Below are positions 1 through 10,867 of a stretch of 64,000 nt of DNA, piece by piece. The notes beneath the pieces were generated by a model. The model was not told where the DNA came from. It saw nothing but the letters and a program-made list of their open reading frames with translations, and did no database searches. This DNA is from Janthinobacterium sp. 64 (GTDB lineage Bacteria > Pseudomonadota > Gammaproteobacteria > Burkholderiales > Burkholderiaceae_D), in NCBI RefSeq assembly GCF_002813325.1, contig NZ_PHUG01000001.1, positions 992,001-1,056,000 of the forward strand. Direction: 5' to 3'. Both the position numbers and the translations under genes were made by a program. Each line of letters starts with the position of its first letter. Within the stretch, counting starts at the first letter, position 1.

Positions 1-26
1 ATTGACACAGAGGAAAGAAAATCATC

Positions 27-374
27 ATGGTATCGGCAATTGGTTCGGGTAACGCGGTGAGCACGGCCCCCAGCAGCGGCGGATCCACTAGCGCCAAGCA
101 GATCGCCGCACTGCAAGAGCAGATCAAGGGGGCGCAAGAGCAGTTGAAGGAGTCGCAGAAGGGCGAACAGACGGACGCGTCGAAAAAGATGCAGAAGCAA
201 CTGGCGCAGCAGATACAGTTGCTGCAGGCGCTGATCGCGCAATTGCAAGCGCAAGCGGCTCAACAGGCGCAGCAGAAACAGGACAGCCAGCCAGCCAGCG
301 GCACCGATACCGGCAACAGCGCAGCGCGCTCGCCCACCTCGACCTTGGGCAACACTATCGACACCGAGGCTTAA
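27..374 (+). CDS. FlxA-like coiled-coil protein
   Basis: A 115-residue, Gln- and Ala-rich protein. The N-terminus is Ser/Gly-rich, residues about 24-85 form a predicted long amphipathic coiled coil (repeated LQ, QLQ and QAQQ stretches), and the tail is polar and disordered. This is the pattern of FlxA-like family proteins, which have no firm biochemical role; E. coli flxA is flagellum-coregulated. An AGAGGAAAG ribosome binding site precedes the ATG. The stop codon coincides with the left inverted repeat of the neighbouring IS, so the native C-terminus may have been replaced or cut short. The family call rests on composition and general resemblance. Confidence 0.7.
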   Translation: MVSAIGSGNAVSTAPSSGGSTSAKQIAALQEQIKGAQEQLKESQKGEQTDASKKMQKQLAQQIQLLQALIAQLQAQAAQQAQQKQDSQPASGTDTGNSAARSPTSTLGNTIDTEA

Positions 375-1273
375 GAACGCCTAACAAAACGTCGTCCAGA
401 GAAACAAACGGCGCCGAAGCTGGCCCAACCCACCTGACATCATTTTCGGGGGGCCGCGCCATGGCTAAATCACTTCTTCCTGACGACCTGTGGGCGCTGA
501 TTCAGCCTTTGCTACCAGCACATCGTCCTTCTCCCAAAGGCGGGCGTCCTCGCATTGACGACCGCCCGCCTTGACCGGCATCCTGTTCGTCCTCAAGACC
601 GGTTTGCCTTGGGAATACCTTCCCCGTGAACTGGGTTGCGGCAGCGGCATGAGTTGCTGGCGGCGCCTGCATGCCTGGCAACAGGCGGGTAGCTGGCAAC
701 GCATCCATGACGCCATGCTGCAGCACTTGCGGGAATACGACCAGATTCAGTGGGAATGCGCTAGTGTCGACTCGGCCAGCGTGCCATCCCCCCCTCGGCG
801 GACCGCATACCGGCCCCAATCGCACCGACCGCGGCAAGCTCGGTTGCAAGCACCATCTGCTCGTCGATCAACGCGCACTGCCTCTGGTGGCGAGCATATC
901 GGGGGCTCAGGTACATGATTCCCGCATGCTGATTCCACTGCTTGAAGCCGTCCCTTCAGTAGCAGGGCTTGCGGGCCGGCCACGCAAACGTCCTGCCAAA
1001 TTGCATGCCGACAAGGCCTATGCTTCGCGTGCCCATCGGGCCTGGTTGCGTAGCCGTGGCATCGCTCCACGCATAGCCCGCTACGGTATCGAGTCGCGCG
1101 AACGGCTGGGAAAATGGCGCTGGGTGGTCGAACGCACACTGGGCTGGCTTCACCGTTTCCGCCGCCTGCGTATCCGCTACGAGCGCCAAGCTGATATCCA
1201 TCAGCCATTCCTGTCACTTGCCTGCATACTCATCTGCTGGAGATATATTCAGCGGTTTTGTTAGGCGCTCTTA
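372..1273 (+). mobile_element. IS5-family insertion sequence, degenerate
   Basis: An element of about 0.9 kb bounded by near-perfect inverted repeats of 19 bp: left TAAGAACGCCTAACAAAAC at 372-390, right end its complement at 1255-1273 with a single mismatch. It encodes one IS5-type DDE transposase that is now frameshifted. No clear target duplication can be assigned because the flanking TAA/TTA bases blur the ends. It sits between a FlxA-like gene and a short palindromic repeat, so its only visible effect on coding is at the end of the FlxA-like gene. Confidence 0.85.
461..1264 (+). pseudogene. IS5-family transposase, two compensating frameshifts
   Basis: The reading frame starts MAKSLLPDDLWALIQPLLPA at 461 and stops at a TGA near 570, where one base appears to be missing from the expected Asp-Arg-Ala-Ala-Leu region. 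The protein continues in the -1 frame (TGILFVLKTGLPWEYLPREL) to about 790. There an extra C in a C-run returns it to the first frame for the DDE core (DQRALPLVASISGAQVHDS, LHADKAYASRAHR, WRWVVERTLGWLHRFRRLR) up to the stop at 1264. The two indels compensate, leaving about 220 bp out of frame with an internal stop. Some IS5 subgroups use programmed frameshifting, but two opposed shifts point to decay. Confidence 0.8.
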
Positions 1274-1277
1274 CTCA

Positions 1278-1318
1278 GTAGGTCGGATTTGCGTGGCGAC
1301 GCCGCGCGTAATCCGACA
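1278..1318. repeat. Short palindromic intergenic repeat (GTAGGTCGGATT type)
   Basis: A dyad unit with a left arm GTAGGTCGGATT and a right arm AATCCGAC around a GC-rich centre. The same unit occurs twice near 17.2 kb, so it is a dispersed extragenic repeat. It lies immediately outside the right end of the IS5 element. Confidence 0.75.
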
Positions 1319-1345
1319 ACATCGGGCGTCAACGGTAGTGCCGGA

Positions 1346-3433
<2,088 letters not shown>

Positions 3434-3608
3434 GTCTCTTCCTTACTGGTGTATTGGTTTTTGCTTGGCGATGAGGTAGTTGCAAGGGATGAAGCTTCAC
3501 TATACCGCACAAAAGAACGATCGTATTATTTTTGTCGCGGCGCGCAGTAACGGCACCGGCGCCGGCCATCATGGTACAACAGCACTCCATCCTTGCGCGC
3601 CGCCTCGG

Positions 3609-5261
3609 TTACATGCCGGGCAGCTGGTGTCCCTTGAACTGCTCGCGCAGCTTGTTCTTCTGGATCTTGCCCGTGGCGCCCATGGGCAAGGCGTCGATGA
3701 ACAGCACGTCGTCCGGCGTCCACCACTTGGCGATCTTGCCTTCAAAAAATTGCAGCAAGGCCTCGCGCGTCACCGTCATGCCGGGACGCAGCACGACGAC
3801 GAGCACGGGCCGTTCATCCCATTTCGGGTGGAATACGCCGATGCAGGCCGCCTGCAGCACGGCCGGATGGGCCATGGCCAGGTTTTCCAGGTCGATGGTG
3901 CCGATCCACTCGCCGCCCGACTTGATCACGTCCTTGCTGCGGTCCGTGATCTGCATGTAGCCGTCCGTGTCGATGGTGGCCACGTCGCCCGTGGGGAACC
4001 AGCCATCCTGCAGCACGTCGCCGCCCTCGTTCTTGTAATACGACGAGATGATCCACGGCCCTTTCACCAGCAAGTGGCCATACGCCACGCCATCCCACGG
4101 CAATTCCTTGCCGTCGTCGTCGACGATCTTCATGTCCACGCCGTAAATCGCATGGCCCTGCTTTTGCAGGATCTTGCGCTGCTCGTCCTTCGGCAAGTCC
4201 AGGTGCCTGGTCTGCAAGCCGCCCGCCGTGCCCAGCGGCGACATTTCCGTCATGCCCCAGGCGTGGATGACTTCCACGTCGAACTGGTCGATCAGGGTAT
4301 CCATCATCGCTGGCGGGCACGCCGCGCCGCCGATCACCGTGCGGCGGAAAGTGGAAAATTTCAAGTTATTCTGCAAGGCGTGATTCAGCAGCCCCAGCCA
4401 GACGGTGGGCACGCCGGCCGAGAACGTCACTTTTTCCGCCTCGAACAGTTCGTAGAGCGACTTGCCATCGAGCGCCGCGCCGGGAAACACCATGCGCGCG
4501 CCGGACAGGGGCACGGAATACGGCAAGCCCCAGGCATTCACGTGGAACATGGGCACGACGGGCAGCACCGTATCGGAGGCGCGCACGTTCAGGCCGCTGG
4601 GCATGGCCGACGCATACGCGTGCAGCACGGTCGAGCGGTGCGAATACAGGGCGCCCTTGGGGTTGCCCGTCGTGCCCGACGTATAGCACAGGGTGGCAGC
4701 CGCATTTTCGTCGAACAGGGGCCACGTGTAATCGTCCGAATGCGTGGCGATCAAGTCTTCATAGCACAGCAGGTCGGGGATGGTGCTGCTGGCGGGCATG
4801 CGTTCGCGGTCGCACATCAGCACGAAGTGACGGACGAAGGTGCAGTCGGCGGCGATCTTTTCCACCACGGGCAAAAAGGTCAGATCAAACAATAAAACCT
4901 GGTCTTCGGCATGGTTCGAGATGTAGGCGATCTGGTCGGGAAACAGGCGCGGATTGATCGTGTGCAGTACGGCGCCCGAGCCGGACACGGCATAGTACGC
5001 TTCCAGGTGCCGGTAGCCATTCCAGGCCAGCGTGGCGACGCGGTCGCCCATGCCGACACCGAGGCCATGCAAGGCGTTCGCCAGCCGGCGCGCGCGCTGG
5101 TGGCAATCGCGGTAGGTGTAGCGGTGCATATCGCCCTCCACCCGCCGCGAAATGATTTCGCTGCCTGCATAATGACGCGCTGCAAACTCGATAATGCTGG
5201 AAATCAGCAGGGGCTGATTCATCATCTGGCCCATCACTGGACTCAAGGGAAATGCCGACAT
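3609..5261 (-). CDS. Acyl-CoA synthetase (AMP-binding, ANL superfamily)
   Basis: A 550-residue adenylate-forming acyl-CoA ligase that activates a carboxylic acid with ATP and loads it onto CoA. The P-loop-like motif YTSGTTGNPKGALYSH, the HAWGMTEMSPLG adenine-binding segment, the WFPTGDVATID aspartate motif and the C-terminal lysine motif MGATGKIQKNKLRE are all present. Resemblance is to medium-/long-chain ligases and DmdB-like 3-methylthiopropionate ligases; the substrate cannot be read from sequence. It lies 175 bp upstream of the beta-oxidation fusion gene on the same strand and diverges from selO. Confidence 0.9.
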   Translation of the reverse strand: MSAFPLSPVMGQMMNQPLLISSIIEFAARHYAGSEIISRRVEGDMHRYTYRDCHQRARRLANALHGLGVGMGDRVATLAWNGYRHLEAYYAVSGSGAVLHTINPRLFPDQIAYISNHAEDQVLLFDLTFLPVVEKIAADCTFVRHFVLMCDRERMPASSTIPDLLCYEDLIATHSDDYTWPLFDENAAATLCYTSGTTGNPKGALYSHRSTVLHAYASAMPSGLNVRASDTVLPVVPMFHVNAWGLPYSVPLSGARMVFPGAALDGKSLYELFEAEKVTFSAGVPTVWLGLLNHALQNNLKFSTFRRTVIGGAACPPAMMDTLIDQFDVEVIHAWGMTEMSPLGTAGGLQTRHLDLPKDEQRKILQKQGHAIYGVDMKIVDDDGKELPWDGVAYGHLLVKGPWIISSYYKNEGGDVLQDGWFPTGDVATIDTDGYMQITDRSKDVIKSGGEWIGTIDLENLAMAHPAVLQAACIGVFHPKWDERPVLVVVLRPGMTVTREALLQFFEGKIAKWWTPDDVLFIDALPMGATGKIQKNKLREQFKGHQLPGM

Positions 5262-5473
5262 CGTGTCTCCTGGGCTGGCTACTCGGTTATTGTAGGAATT
5301 TAAAGATTTTCCCTAGTTTCGTACGGTCGTGCGGAAATCGTCAACGCATTTCGATATTGCATTGCAGCATGGAATTTCTGATTCCGTTTTTGCCGTGCGG
5401 GCGTCCGGCACGAACCTTCGCGCCGTGCGGTAAAATCGCATTCCAGGCTGGCGCACCGTGCCGGTCCATCTTA

Positions 5474-6952
5474 CTGACTGGAATTGCCATCACCGCTCAT
5501 ACCTTACCACTGGATAACGCCTTTGCGGCCTTGCCGCCCGCGTTCTATACGCGGCTGATGCCCACGCCCCTGCCCGCCCCGTATTTCGTGGCCGCCAGTG
5601 CGCCGGCAGCAAGCCTGATCGGCCTCGATGCGGCGCGCCTGGCCGAGCCCGGCTTTGTGGAGCTGCTGAGCGGCAATGCCGTGGCCGAGCGCTCGCTGCC
5701 CCTGGCGGCCGTGTATTCGGGCCACCAGTTCGGCGTCTGGGCCGGCCAGCTCGGCGATGGCCGCGCCATCTTGCTGGGCGATATCGCCACCGAACATGGC
5801 CCGATGGAGCTGCAGCTGAAAGGCGCCGGCGCCACGCCGTATTCGCGCATGGGCGACGGACGCGCCGTGCTGCGCTCGTCCATCCGCGAATTCCTGTGCT
5901 CGGAAGCCATGGCGGCGCTGGGCATACCCACGTCGCGCGCGCTGTCCATCATGGGTTCGCAGCAAGGCATCATGCGCGAAACCGTCGAGACTGCCGCCGT
6001 CGTGACGCGCATGGCGCCCAGTTTTGTTCGCTTCGGCTCGTTCGAACACTGGTTTTACCGCAAGAAACCGGACGAGCTGAAAATCCTCGCCGATTACGTC
6101 ATTGACAGCTTCTACCCCCACTTGCGCGCTGCGGCAAATCCATACCAGGCCTTGCTGGCCGAGGTGTGCGTGCGCACGGCGCACATGATTGCGCATTGGC
6201 AAGCTGTGGGCTTCATGCATGGCGTCATGAATACGGACAATATGTCGATCCTGGGCCTGACCCTCGATTACGGCCCGTTCGGCTTCATGGAAGCGTTCGA
6301 TACCGAGCACATCTGCAACCACACAGACCAGCAAGGCCGCTATTCCTACGCCAACCAGCCGCAGGTGGGCCACTGGAATTGCTATGCGCTGGGCCAGGCC
6401 CTGCTGCCGCTGATCGGCGAAGTGGCCGAGGCGCAAGCGGCGCTGGACACGTACCAGAGCGCCTTTGCGGAGAAGATGAATACCTTGCTGCGCGCCAAGC
6501 TGGGCTTGCGCACGCAACACGACGACGATACGCAACTATTCGACAGCATGTTTGCGCTGATGCAAACCAACCACGTGGATTTCACCAACTTCTTCCGCAC
6601 CCTGGCGACACTGCAAGTAGATGCTCCCGAGCACGACACGGTGCTGCGCGACATGTTCATCGACCGCCCCGCCTTCGATACATGGGCGGCGCAATACCGC
6701 ACGCGCCTGCGGCAGGAGCACAGCGTCGATGCCGAAAGGCAAGAGGCGATGAACCTGGTCAACCCGAAATACGTGCTGCGCAACTACCTGGCGCAAGTGG
6801 CCATCGAAAAAGCCCAGCAGCACGATTACACGGAAGTGGCGACATTGCTGGAAATACTGCAAAAGCCATTTGACGAACAGCCCGAACACCAGCACTATGC
6901 GGCCCTGCCGCCCGACTGGGCCAGCCACCTTGAAGTCAGTTGCTCATCCTGA
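5474..6952 (+). CDS. selO: Protein adenylyltransferase SelO (YdiU)
   Basis: A pseudokinase-fold enzyme that transfers AMP from ATP to Ser/Thr/Tyr of target proteins, linked to redox stress. Family signatures are plain: VYSGHQFGVWAGQLGDGRA, LKGAGATPYSRMGDGRAVL, GFMHGVMNTDNMS, LDYGPFGFMEAF, and the invariant C-terminus LEVSCSS, whose penultimate cysteine/selenocysteine region names the family. The start is uncertain. The frame is open from 5252, but a TAAAAT -10 box at 5431-5436 argues for a start downstream of it, and only non-ATG codons (CTG 5474, ATT 5483) precede the conserved TLPLDNAFAALPPAF segment; an ATG at 5558 would cut into it. It is followed 9 bp later by msrB, probably in one operon. 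Confidence 0.93.
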   Translation: MTGIAITAHTLPLDNAFAALPPAFYTRLMPTPLPAPYFVAASAPAASLIGLDAARLAEPGFVELLSGNAVAERSLPLAAVYSGHQFGVWAGQLGDGRAILLGDIATEHGPMELQLKGAGATPYSRMGDGRAVLRSSIREFLCSEAMAALGIPTSRALSIMGSQQGIMRETVETAAVVTRMAPSFVRFGSFEHWFYRKKPDELKILADYVIDSFYPHLRAAANPYQALLAEVCVRTAHMIAHWQAVGFMHGVMNTDNMSILGLTLDYGPFGFMEAFDTEHICNHTDQQGRYSYANQPQVGHWNCYALGQALLPLIGEVAEAQAALDTYQSAFAEKMNTLLRAKLGLRTQHDDDTQLFDSMFALMQTNHVDFTNFFRTLATLQVDAPEHDTVLRDMFIDRPAFDTWAAQYRTRLRQEHSVDAERQEAMNLVNPKYVLRNYLAQVAIEKAQQHDYTEVATLLEILQKPFDEQPEHQHYAALPPDWASHLEVSCSS

Positions 6953-6961
6953 GGAGTCATT

Positions 6962-7363
6962 ATGACCACGAATAAAGTCAAAAAAACCGACGCCGAATGG
7001 CGCGCCATGCTCGACGCGATGCAATACGAAGTCACGCGCCATGCGGCCACGGAACGGGCCTTCACGGGCAAGTTCTGGGACCACCACGAACACGGCGTCT
7101 ACACCTGCGTCTGCTGCAACACGCCCCTGTTCGCGTCGGATACGAAGTTCGATTCGGGCTGCGGCTGGCCCAGCTATTTCCAGGCCCTGGACCCGGCCAA
7201 CGTGACGGAGATCACCGACCGCAGCCACGGCATGCTGCGCACGGAAATCATCTGCGCCGTCTGCGACGCCCACCTGGGCCACGTCTTCCCGGACGGCCCG
7301 CCGCCGACCGGCTTGCGCTATTGCATCAATTCGGCATCGTTGCGCTTCGATCCGCAGCCTTGA
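6962..7363 (+). CDS. msrB: Peptide-methionine (R)-S-oxide reductase MsrB
   Basis: A 133-residue thioredoxin-dependent enzyme that reduces methionine-R-sulfoxide in proteins. Two zinc CxxC pairs (C49/C52 and C98/C101), the CGWPSYF segment with a candidate resolving cysteine C67, and the catalytic cysteine C121 in [11 protein letters not shown] are all present. There is no signal peptide, so it acts in the cytoplasm. A GAGG ribosome binding site lies just after the selO stop, and translation is probably coupled. Together with SelO it makes a small oxidative-damage operon. Confidence 0.97.
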   Translation: MTTNKVKKTDAEWRAMLDAMQYEVTRHAATERAFTGKFWDHHEHGVYTCVCCNTPLFASDTKFDSGCGWPSYFQALDPANVTEITDRSHGMLRTEIICAVCDAHLGHVFPDGPPPTGLRYCINSASLRFDPQP

Positions 7364-7448
7364 TGCCCCAGGAATGAGCATGGAGCACGAATGTTGCTCC
7401 TAAGTCATTCCTAAGATGTTTACACCACGATCATAGTAAAGTCTCGCC

Positions 7449-8078
7449 ATGAAATTTCTATTCGACCTATTCCCCCTGATCGCCTTCTTCGCCGCCTTCA
7501 AGCTGGGCGGCATGTATGAAGCGGCCACGCACGATTTCGTGCAGCAATATCTGTCCGGCTTCGTGTCTGGCGGCCTGATCAAGGCCGACCAGGCGCCGTG
7601 GATACTCGCCACCCTGGTCGGCATCGTCGCCACCGCCTGCCAGGTCAGCTATCTGCTGCTGCGCGGGCGCAAGGTGGACGGCATGCTGTGGCTGTCGCTG
7701 TTCATCTTTGTCGTGTTCGGCGGCGCCAGCATTTACCTGCATGACGATTTCTTCCTGAAATGGAAGCCGACCCTGATCTACTGGCTGTCCGGCCTGGCCC
7801 TGCTGATCGCCCATGTGGGATTCAAGAAAAACCTGATCCGCAAGACCATGGAAGCGCAGGTGCAATTGCCCGAAGTTGTGTGGAACCAGCTGCTGGCGGC
7901 CTGGATCATCTTCTTCGGCGCCCTCGGCGCGCTCAATTTGTTCGTCGCCTTCGTGCTGTACAAGGGCGACATGGCCGCCTGGGTCAGTTTTAAAGCGTTT
8001 GGCGCGACGGGCATCTTCTTTGCCTTCATCGTGGCGCAAACCCTGTTCCTGGCCAAACATATCAAGGAAGACGCATAA
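7449..8078 (+). CDS. yciB: Inner-membrane septation protein YciB/IspZ
   Basis: A 209-residue polytopic membrane protein of the intracellular septation protein A family, needed in some bacteria for normal cell-envelope synthesis and division. The start MKFLFDLFPLIAFFAAFKLGGMYEA is typical, five or so hydrophobic segments follow, and the FKWKPTLIYW-type segment appears as FLKWKPTLIYWLSG. The stop codon overlaps the ATG of the BolA gene by one base (TAATG), a linkage common in betaproteobacteria. Confidence 0.95.
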   Translation: MKFLFDLFPLIAFFAAFKLGGMYEAATHDFVQQYLSGFVSGGLIKADQAPWILATLVGIVATACQVSYLLLRGRKVDGMLWLSLFIFVVFGGASIYLHDDFFLKWKPTLIYWLSGLALLIAHVGFKKNLIRKTMEAQVQLPEVVWNQLLAAWIIFFGALGALNLFVAFVLYKGDMAAWVSFKAFGATGIFFAFIVAQTLFLAKHIKEDA

Positions 8079-8362
8079 TGACGAACGACACGACAACGCG
8101 CATGGAGCGCATTCGCACCCGCCTGGAAACGGCACTTTCCCCTCTGGAATGCGTGCTGGAAGACGACTCGGCGCGCCACCGGGGCCATGCGGGCGCCGCC
8201 TCGGGCGGAGGCCATTACAATCTACGCATTATTTCTAGTCAATTTGAGGGGCTCAGGCTCGTCATGCGCCATCGACTGGTGTATGATTCCGTGCACGATA
8301 TGATGCATAATGAGATACATGCATTGGCGATTGTGGCCCTGGCGCCGTCCGAAGTAGTGTAA
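8078..8362 (+). CDS. BolA-family protein
   Basis: A 94-residue BolA/IbaG-type protein. These act with monothiol glutaredoxins in Fe-S cluster trafficking, and BolA also affects morphology and transcription. The helix-turn segment and the conserved block HYNLRIISSQFEGLRLVMRH ending in a VYD.. and HALAIVALAP C-terminus fit the family. It starts on the last base of the yciB stop codon, so translation is coupled. It is followed by the first prolyl isomerase after 83 bp. Confidence 0.9.
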   Translation: MTNDTTTRMERIRTRLETALSPLECVLEDDSARHRGHAGAASGGGHYNLRIISSQFEGLRLVMRHRLVYDSVHDMMHNEIHALAIVALAPSEVV

Positions 8363-8445
8363 GGATGGCGTTTTGGCGTACCCGAGCCATGTTATGAATT
8401 CTTTCCATGCGTTTTTTACGAAACTTTCCCTAACAGGATTTAATA

Positions 8446-9225
8446 ATGACTTTTAAGCCAGCCCGCTTGCTGATCGCACTACTCGCCGTTGTCGCGGTAC
8501 CTGTTTTTGCGCAAAATGTTGCCGTTGTTAATGGCAAGCCTATCCCATCGTCGCGCGTTGATGCAGTCGTCAAGCAAGTCGTCGCCCAAGGCCAGCAACC
8601 GGATTCGCCGCAACTGCGCGAAGCCATCAAGAAAGACTTGATCGGCCGTGAAGTGCTGATGCAAGAAGCGGAAAACAAAGGTTTCGGTAAAGATGCAGCC
8701 GTCAAGCAGCAAATCGAGAACGCGCGCCAGGCCATCGTCATCAACGCCCTGGTCGGCGACTACCTGAAAAAGAACCCCGTCAACGACGCTGAAATCAAGG
8801 CCGAATACGACAAGTTCGTGGCCCAGACGGGCGACAAGGAATACCATGTGCGCCACATTCTGGTCGGCACCGAAGCGGAAGCGAAAGACATCATCGCCAA
8901 GCTGAAGGGCGGCGCCAAGTTCGAAGACCTGGCCAAGCAATCGAAAGATGCCGGTTCGGCCGACAATGGCGGCGACCTGGACTGGGCAGCTCCATCGTCG
9001 TTCCCGAAAGTATTCTCGGACGCTTTCGTGAAACTGCAAAAAGGCCAGGTCACCGACACCCCGGTGCAAACGCCTAACGGTTTCCACGTGATCAAGCTGG
9101 ACGACACCCGCGCTGCCAAGCTGCCGACCCTGGAAGAAGTCAAGCCACAGATCGCCGAAGCGCTGCAGCAAAAGAAACTGCAAGCGTATCAGGAAGAAAT
9201 GATCAAAAAAGCAAAAGTTCAGTAA
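8446..9225 (+). CDS. Exported parvulin-type peptidyl-prolyl cis-trans isomerase (copy 1)
   Basis: A 259-residue periplasmic foldase. It has a Sec signal peptide (residues 1-20, ending VFAQN), a helical SurA-N-like region, and a PpiC/parvulin rotamase domain from about 130 (EYHVRHILVGTEAEA, FEDLAKQSKDAGSADNGGDLDW, GFHVIKLDDTR). It helps fold exported and outer-membrane proteins. It is very similar to the next gene over its full length, so the two are a tandem duplication. An AGGATTT ribosome binding site precedes the ATG. Confidence 0.94.
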   Translation: MTFKPARLLIALLAVVAVPVFAQNVAVVNGKPIPSSRVDAVVKQVVAQGQQPDSPQLREAIKKDLIGREVLMQEAENKGFGKDAAVKQQIENARQAIVINALVGDYLKKNPVNDAEIKAEYDKFVAQTGDKEYHVRHILVGTEAEAKDIIAKLKGGAKFEDLAKQSKDAGSADNGGDLDWAAPSSFPKVFSDAFVKLQKGQVTDTPVQTPNGFHVIKLDDTRAAKLPTLEEVKPQIAEALQQKKLQAYQEEMIKKAKVQ

Positions 9226-9237
9226 GCACTGACCTCC

Positions 9238-9259
9238 CCGGCGCCCTTTTCGGCGCCGG
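9238..9259 (+). terminator. Hairpin after first prolyl isomerase
   Basis: A perfect 8-bp stem CCGGCGCC / GGCGCCGG with a C-TTTT-C loop, 12 bp after the stop codon. It lacks a clear U-run, so it may attenuate or protect the mRNA rather than fully terminate. Confidence 0.55.
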
Positions 9260-9342
9260 TCGTGTATTCTGCGCCTGAATGCGCACTGCGCGACAGTCGC
9301 GATCTTTTTGTACCGGTTTTTGTATACTTATTAGGAATAAAC

Positions 9343-10119
9343 ATGATTTTGAAGCCAGCCCGCCTGATCTTAGCCCTGGTCGCCGTCGTCGCGATCCCTG
9401 CGTTCGCGCAAAACGTCGCCACTGTGAATGGCAAGGCCATCCCGTCGTCGCGCGTCGACCAGGTCGTCAAGCAAGTCGTCGCCCAAGGCAAGCAAGCCGA
9501 TTCGCCGCAATTGCGCGAAGCCATCAAGAAAGACCTGATCGGCCGTGAAGTGCTGATCCAGGAAGCCGACAAGCAAGGCTACGGCACGCGTGCGGAAATC
9601 AAGTCGCAGATCGACAATGCCCGTCAAAGCATCATCATCAACGCTCTGCTGGCCGACTACGTCAAGAAGAACCCTGTCAAGGACGCTGAAATCAAGGCCG
9701 AGTACGACAAGTTCAAGGCACAAGCGGGCGACAAGGAATACCATGCACGCCACATCCTGGTGGCCACCGAAGCGGAAGCGAAAGACATCATCGCCAAGCT
9801 GAAAGGCGGCGCCAAGTTCGAAGAACTGGCAAAAGTATCGAAAGACGGTTCTGCAGCCAATGGCGGCGACCTGGACTGGGCTAGCCCAGCTTCGTACGTA
9901 AAACCATTCTCCGACGCCATGGTCGCCCTGAAACCAGGCCAAGTCACGCAAACGCCCGTGCAATCGCAATTCGGCTTCCACGTGATCAAGCTGGAAGAAA
10001 CCCGTCCGACGAAGCTGCCATCACTGGAAGAAGTCAAGGGCCAGGTGGCCGAGTCGCTGCAACAGAAGAAACTCGCCGCTTACCGCGATGAGTTGATGAA
10101 GAAGGCAAAAATCCAATAA
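9343..10119 (+). CDS. Exported parvulin-type peptidyl-prolyl cis-trans isomerase (copy 2)
   Basis: A 258-residue paralogue of the preceding gene with the same layout: signal peptide MILKPARLILALVAVVAIPA ending at FAQN, SurA-N-like helices with DLIGREVLIQEAD, and a parvulin domain (EYHARHILVATEAEA, ANGGDLDWASPASY, GFHVIKLEETR). The ATG at 9343 is chosen over the upstream in-frame codon because it begins the signal peptide and follows TTAGGAATAA. The copies differ mainly around residues 80-100 and 150-190, so substrate preference may have diverged. A strong intrinsic terminator follows. Confidence 0.94.
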   Translation: MILKPARLILALVAVVAIPAFAQNVATVNGKAIPSSRVDQVVKQVVAQGKQADSPQLREAIKKDLIGREVLIQEADKQGYGTRAEIKSQIDNARQSIIINALLADYVKKNPVKDAEIKAEYDKFKAQAGDKEYHARHILVATEAEAKDIIAKLKGGAKFEELAKVSKDGSAANGGDLDWASPASYVKPFSDAMVALKPGQVTQTPVQSQFGFHVIKLEETRPTKLPSLEEVKGQVAESLQQKKLAAYRDELMKKAKIQ

Positions 10120-10134
10120 TATTGGATGAAGATG

Positions 10135-10162
10135 AAAAGGCGCTCCACGGAGCGCCTTTTTT
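10135..10162 (+). terminator. Rho-independent terminator
   Basis: AAAAGGCGCTCC / GGAGCGCCTTTTTT hairpin with a short loop and a T-run, 15 bp after the stop of the second isomerase. It ends that transcript and separates it from the AlkD-like gene. Confidence 0.92.
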
Positions 10163-10186
10163 ACGCCTGAACAGGGGAAAAACAGC

Positions 10187-10867
10187 ATGGACTTGCACGC
10201 GGAATTAAAAATCGCACTCGAAGCGGCTGCCGAACCGGGCCGCGCGGCGCCCATGCAGGCGTATATGCGCGACCAGTTCGTGTTCCTGGGCGTGGCGGCA
10301 CCACAGCGGCGCCTGGCCGCCAGGGGCTTGCTGGCGGGCTTGAAAGGCATCGATGCCGATGTGCTGCTGGAACACGCGCAGCGGCTGTGGCAGCAGCCGC
10401 AGCGCGAATACCAGCACGTGGCGCTCGACATGCTGGACATGCACTGGCGCCAGCTGGGCGTCGATCACATCCCCGCCCTGCTCGGCCTGGCGCGCCAGCG
10501 CGCATGGTGGGACAGCGTCGACGGCATGGCGGGCATCGTCGGCGAGGTGCTGCAGGCGGAACAGCGGCGCGGCGGCGACGGCCATGCGCACATGGATGAA
10601 GCCTTGCGCCACATGGATTTCTGGCTGCGCCGCATCGCCATGCTGCACCAACTGGGCTGGCGCGCCGACACGGATGCCGGCTGGCTATTTGACGCGGCGC
10701 TGGCGCTGGCGCACGAAGACGCATTTTTCATCCGCAAGGCCATCGGCTGGGCCCTGCGCGATTACGCGCGCCATGCGCCGGCAGAGGTGCTAGCTTTTGC
10801 CACGCAGCACCGCCAGCAACTATCGCCGCTCAGCTACCGCGAAGCGCTGAAGCACCAGCCACCTTGA
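10187..10867 (+). CDS. AlkD-like HEAT-repeat DNA alkylation repair protein
   Basis: A 226-residue all-helical protein of the DNA alkylation repair (AlkC/AlkD) superfamily, which excises or binds alkylated bases without base flipping. Family features are the opening MQAYMRDQFVFLGVAAPQRR, the helices REYQHVALDMLDMHW and WWDSVDGMAGIVGEVL, WLRRIAMLHQL, and the late DAFFIRKAIGWALRDYAR segment. Its 3' end overlaps the convergent TetR gene by 38 bp. Confidence 0.88.
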   Translation: MDLHAELKIALEAAAEPGRAAPMQAYMRDQFVFLGVAAPQRRLAARGLLAGLKGIDADVLLEHAQRLWQQPQREYQHVALDMLDMHWRQLGVDHIPALLGLARQRAWWDSVDGMAGIVGEVLQAEQRRGGDGHAHMDEALRHMDFWLRRIAMLHQLGWRADTDAGWLFDAALALAHEDAFFIRKAIGWALRDYARHAPAEVLAFATQHRQQLSPLSYREALKHQPP

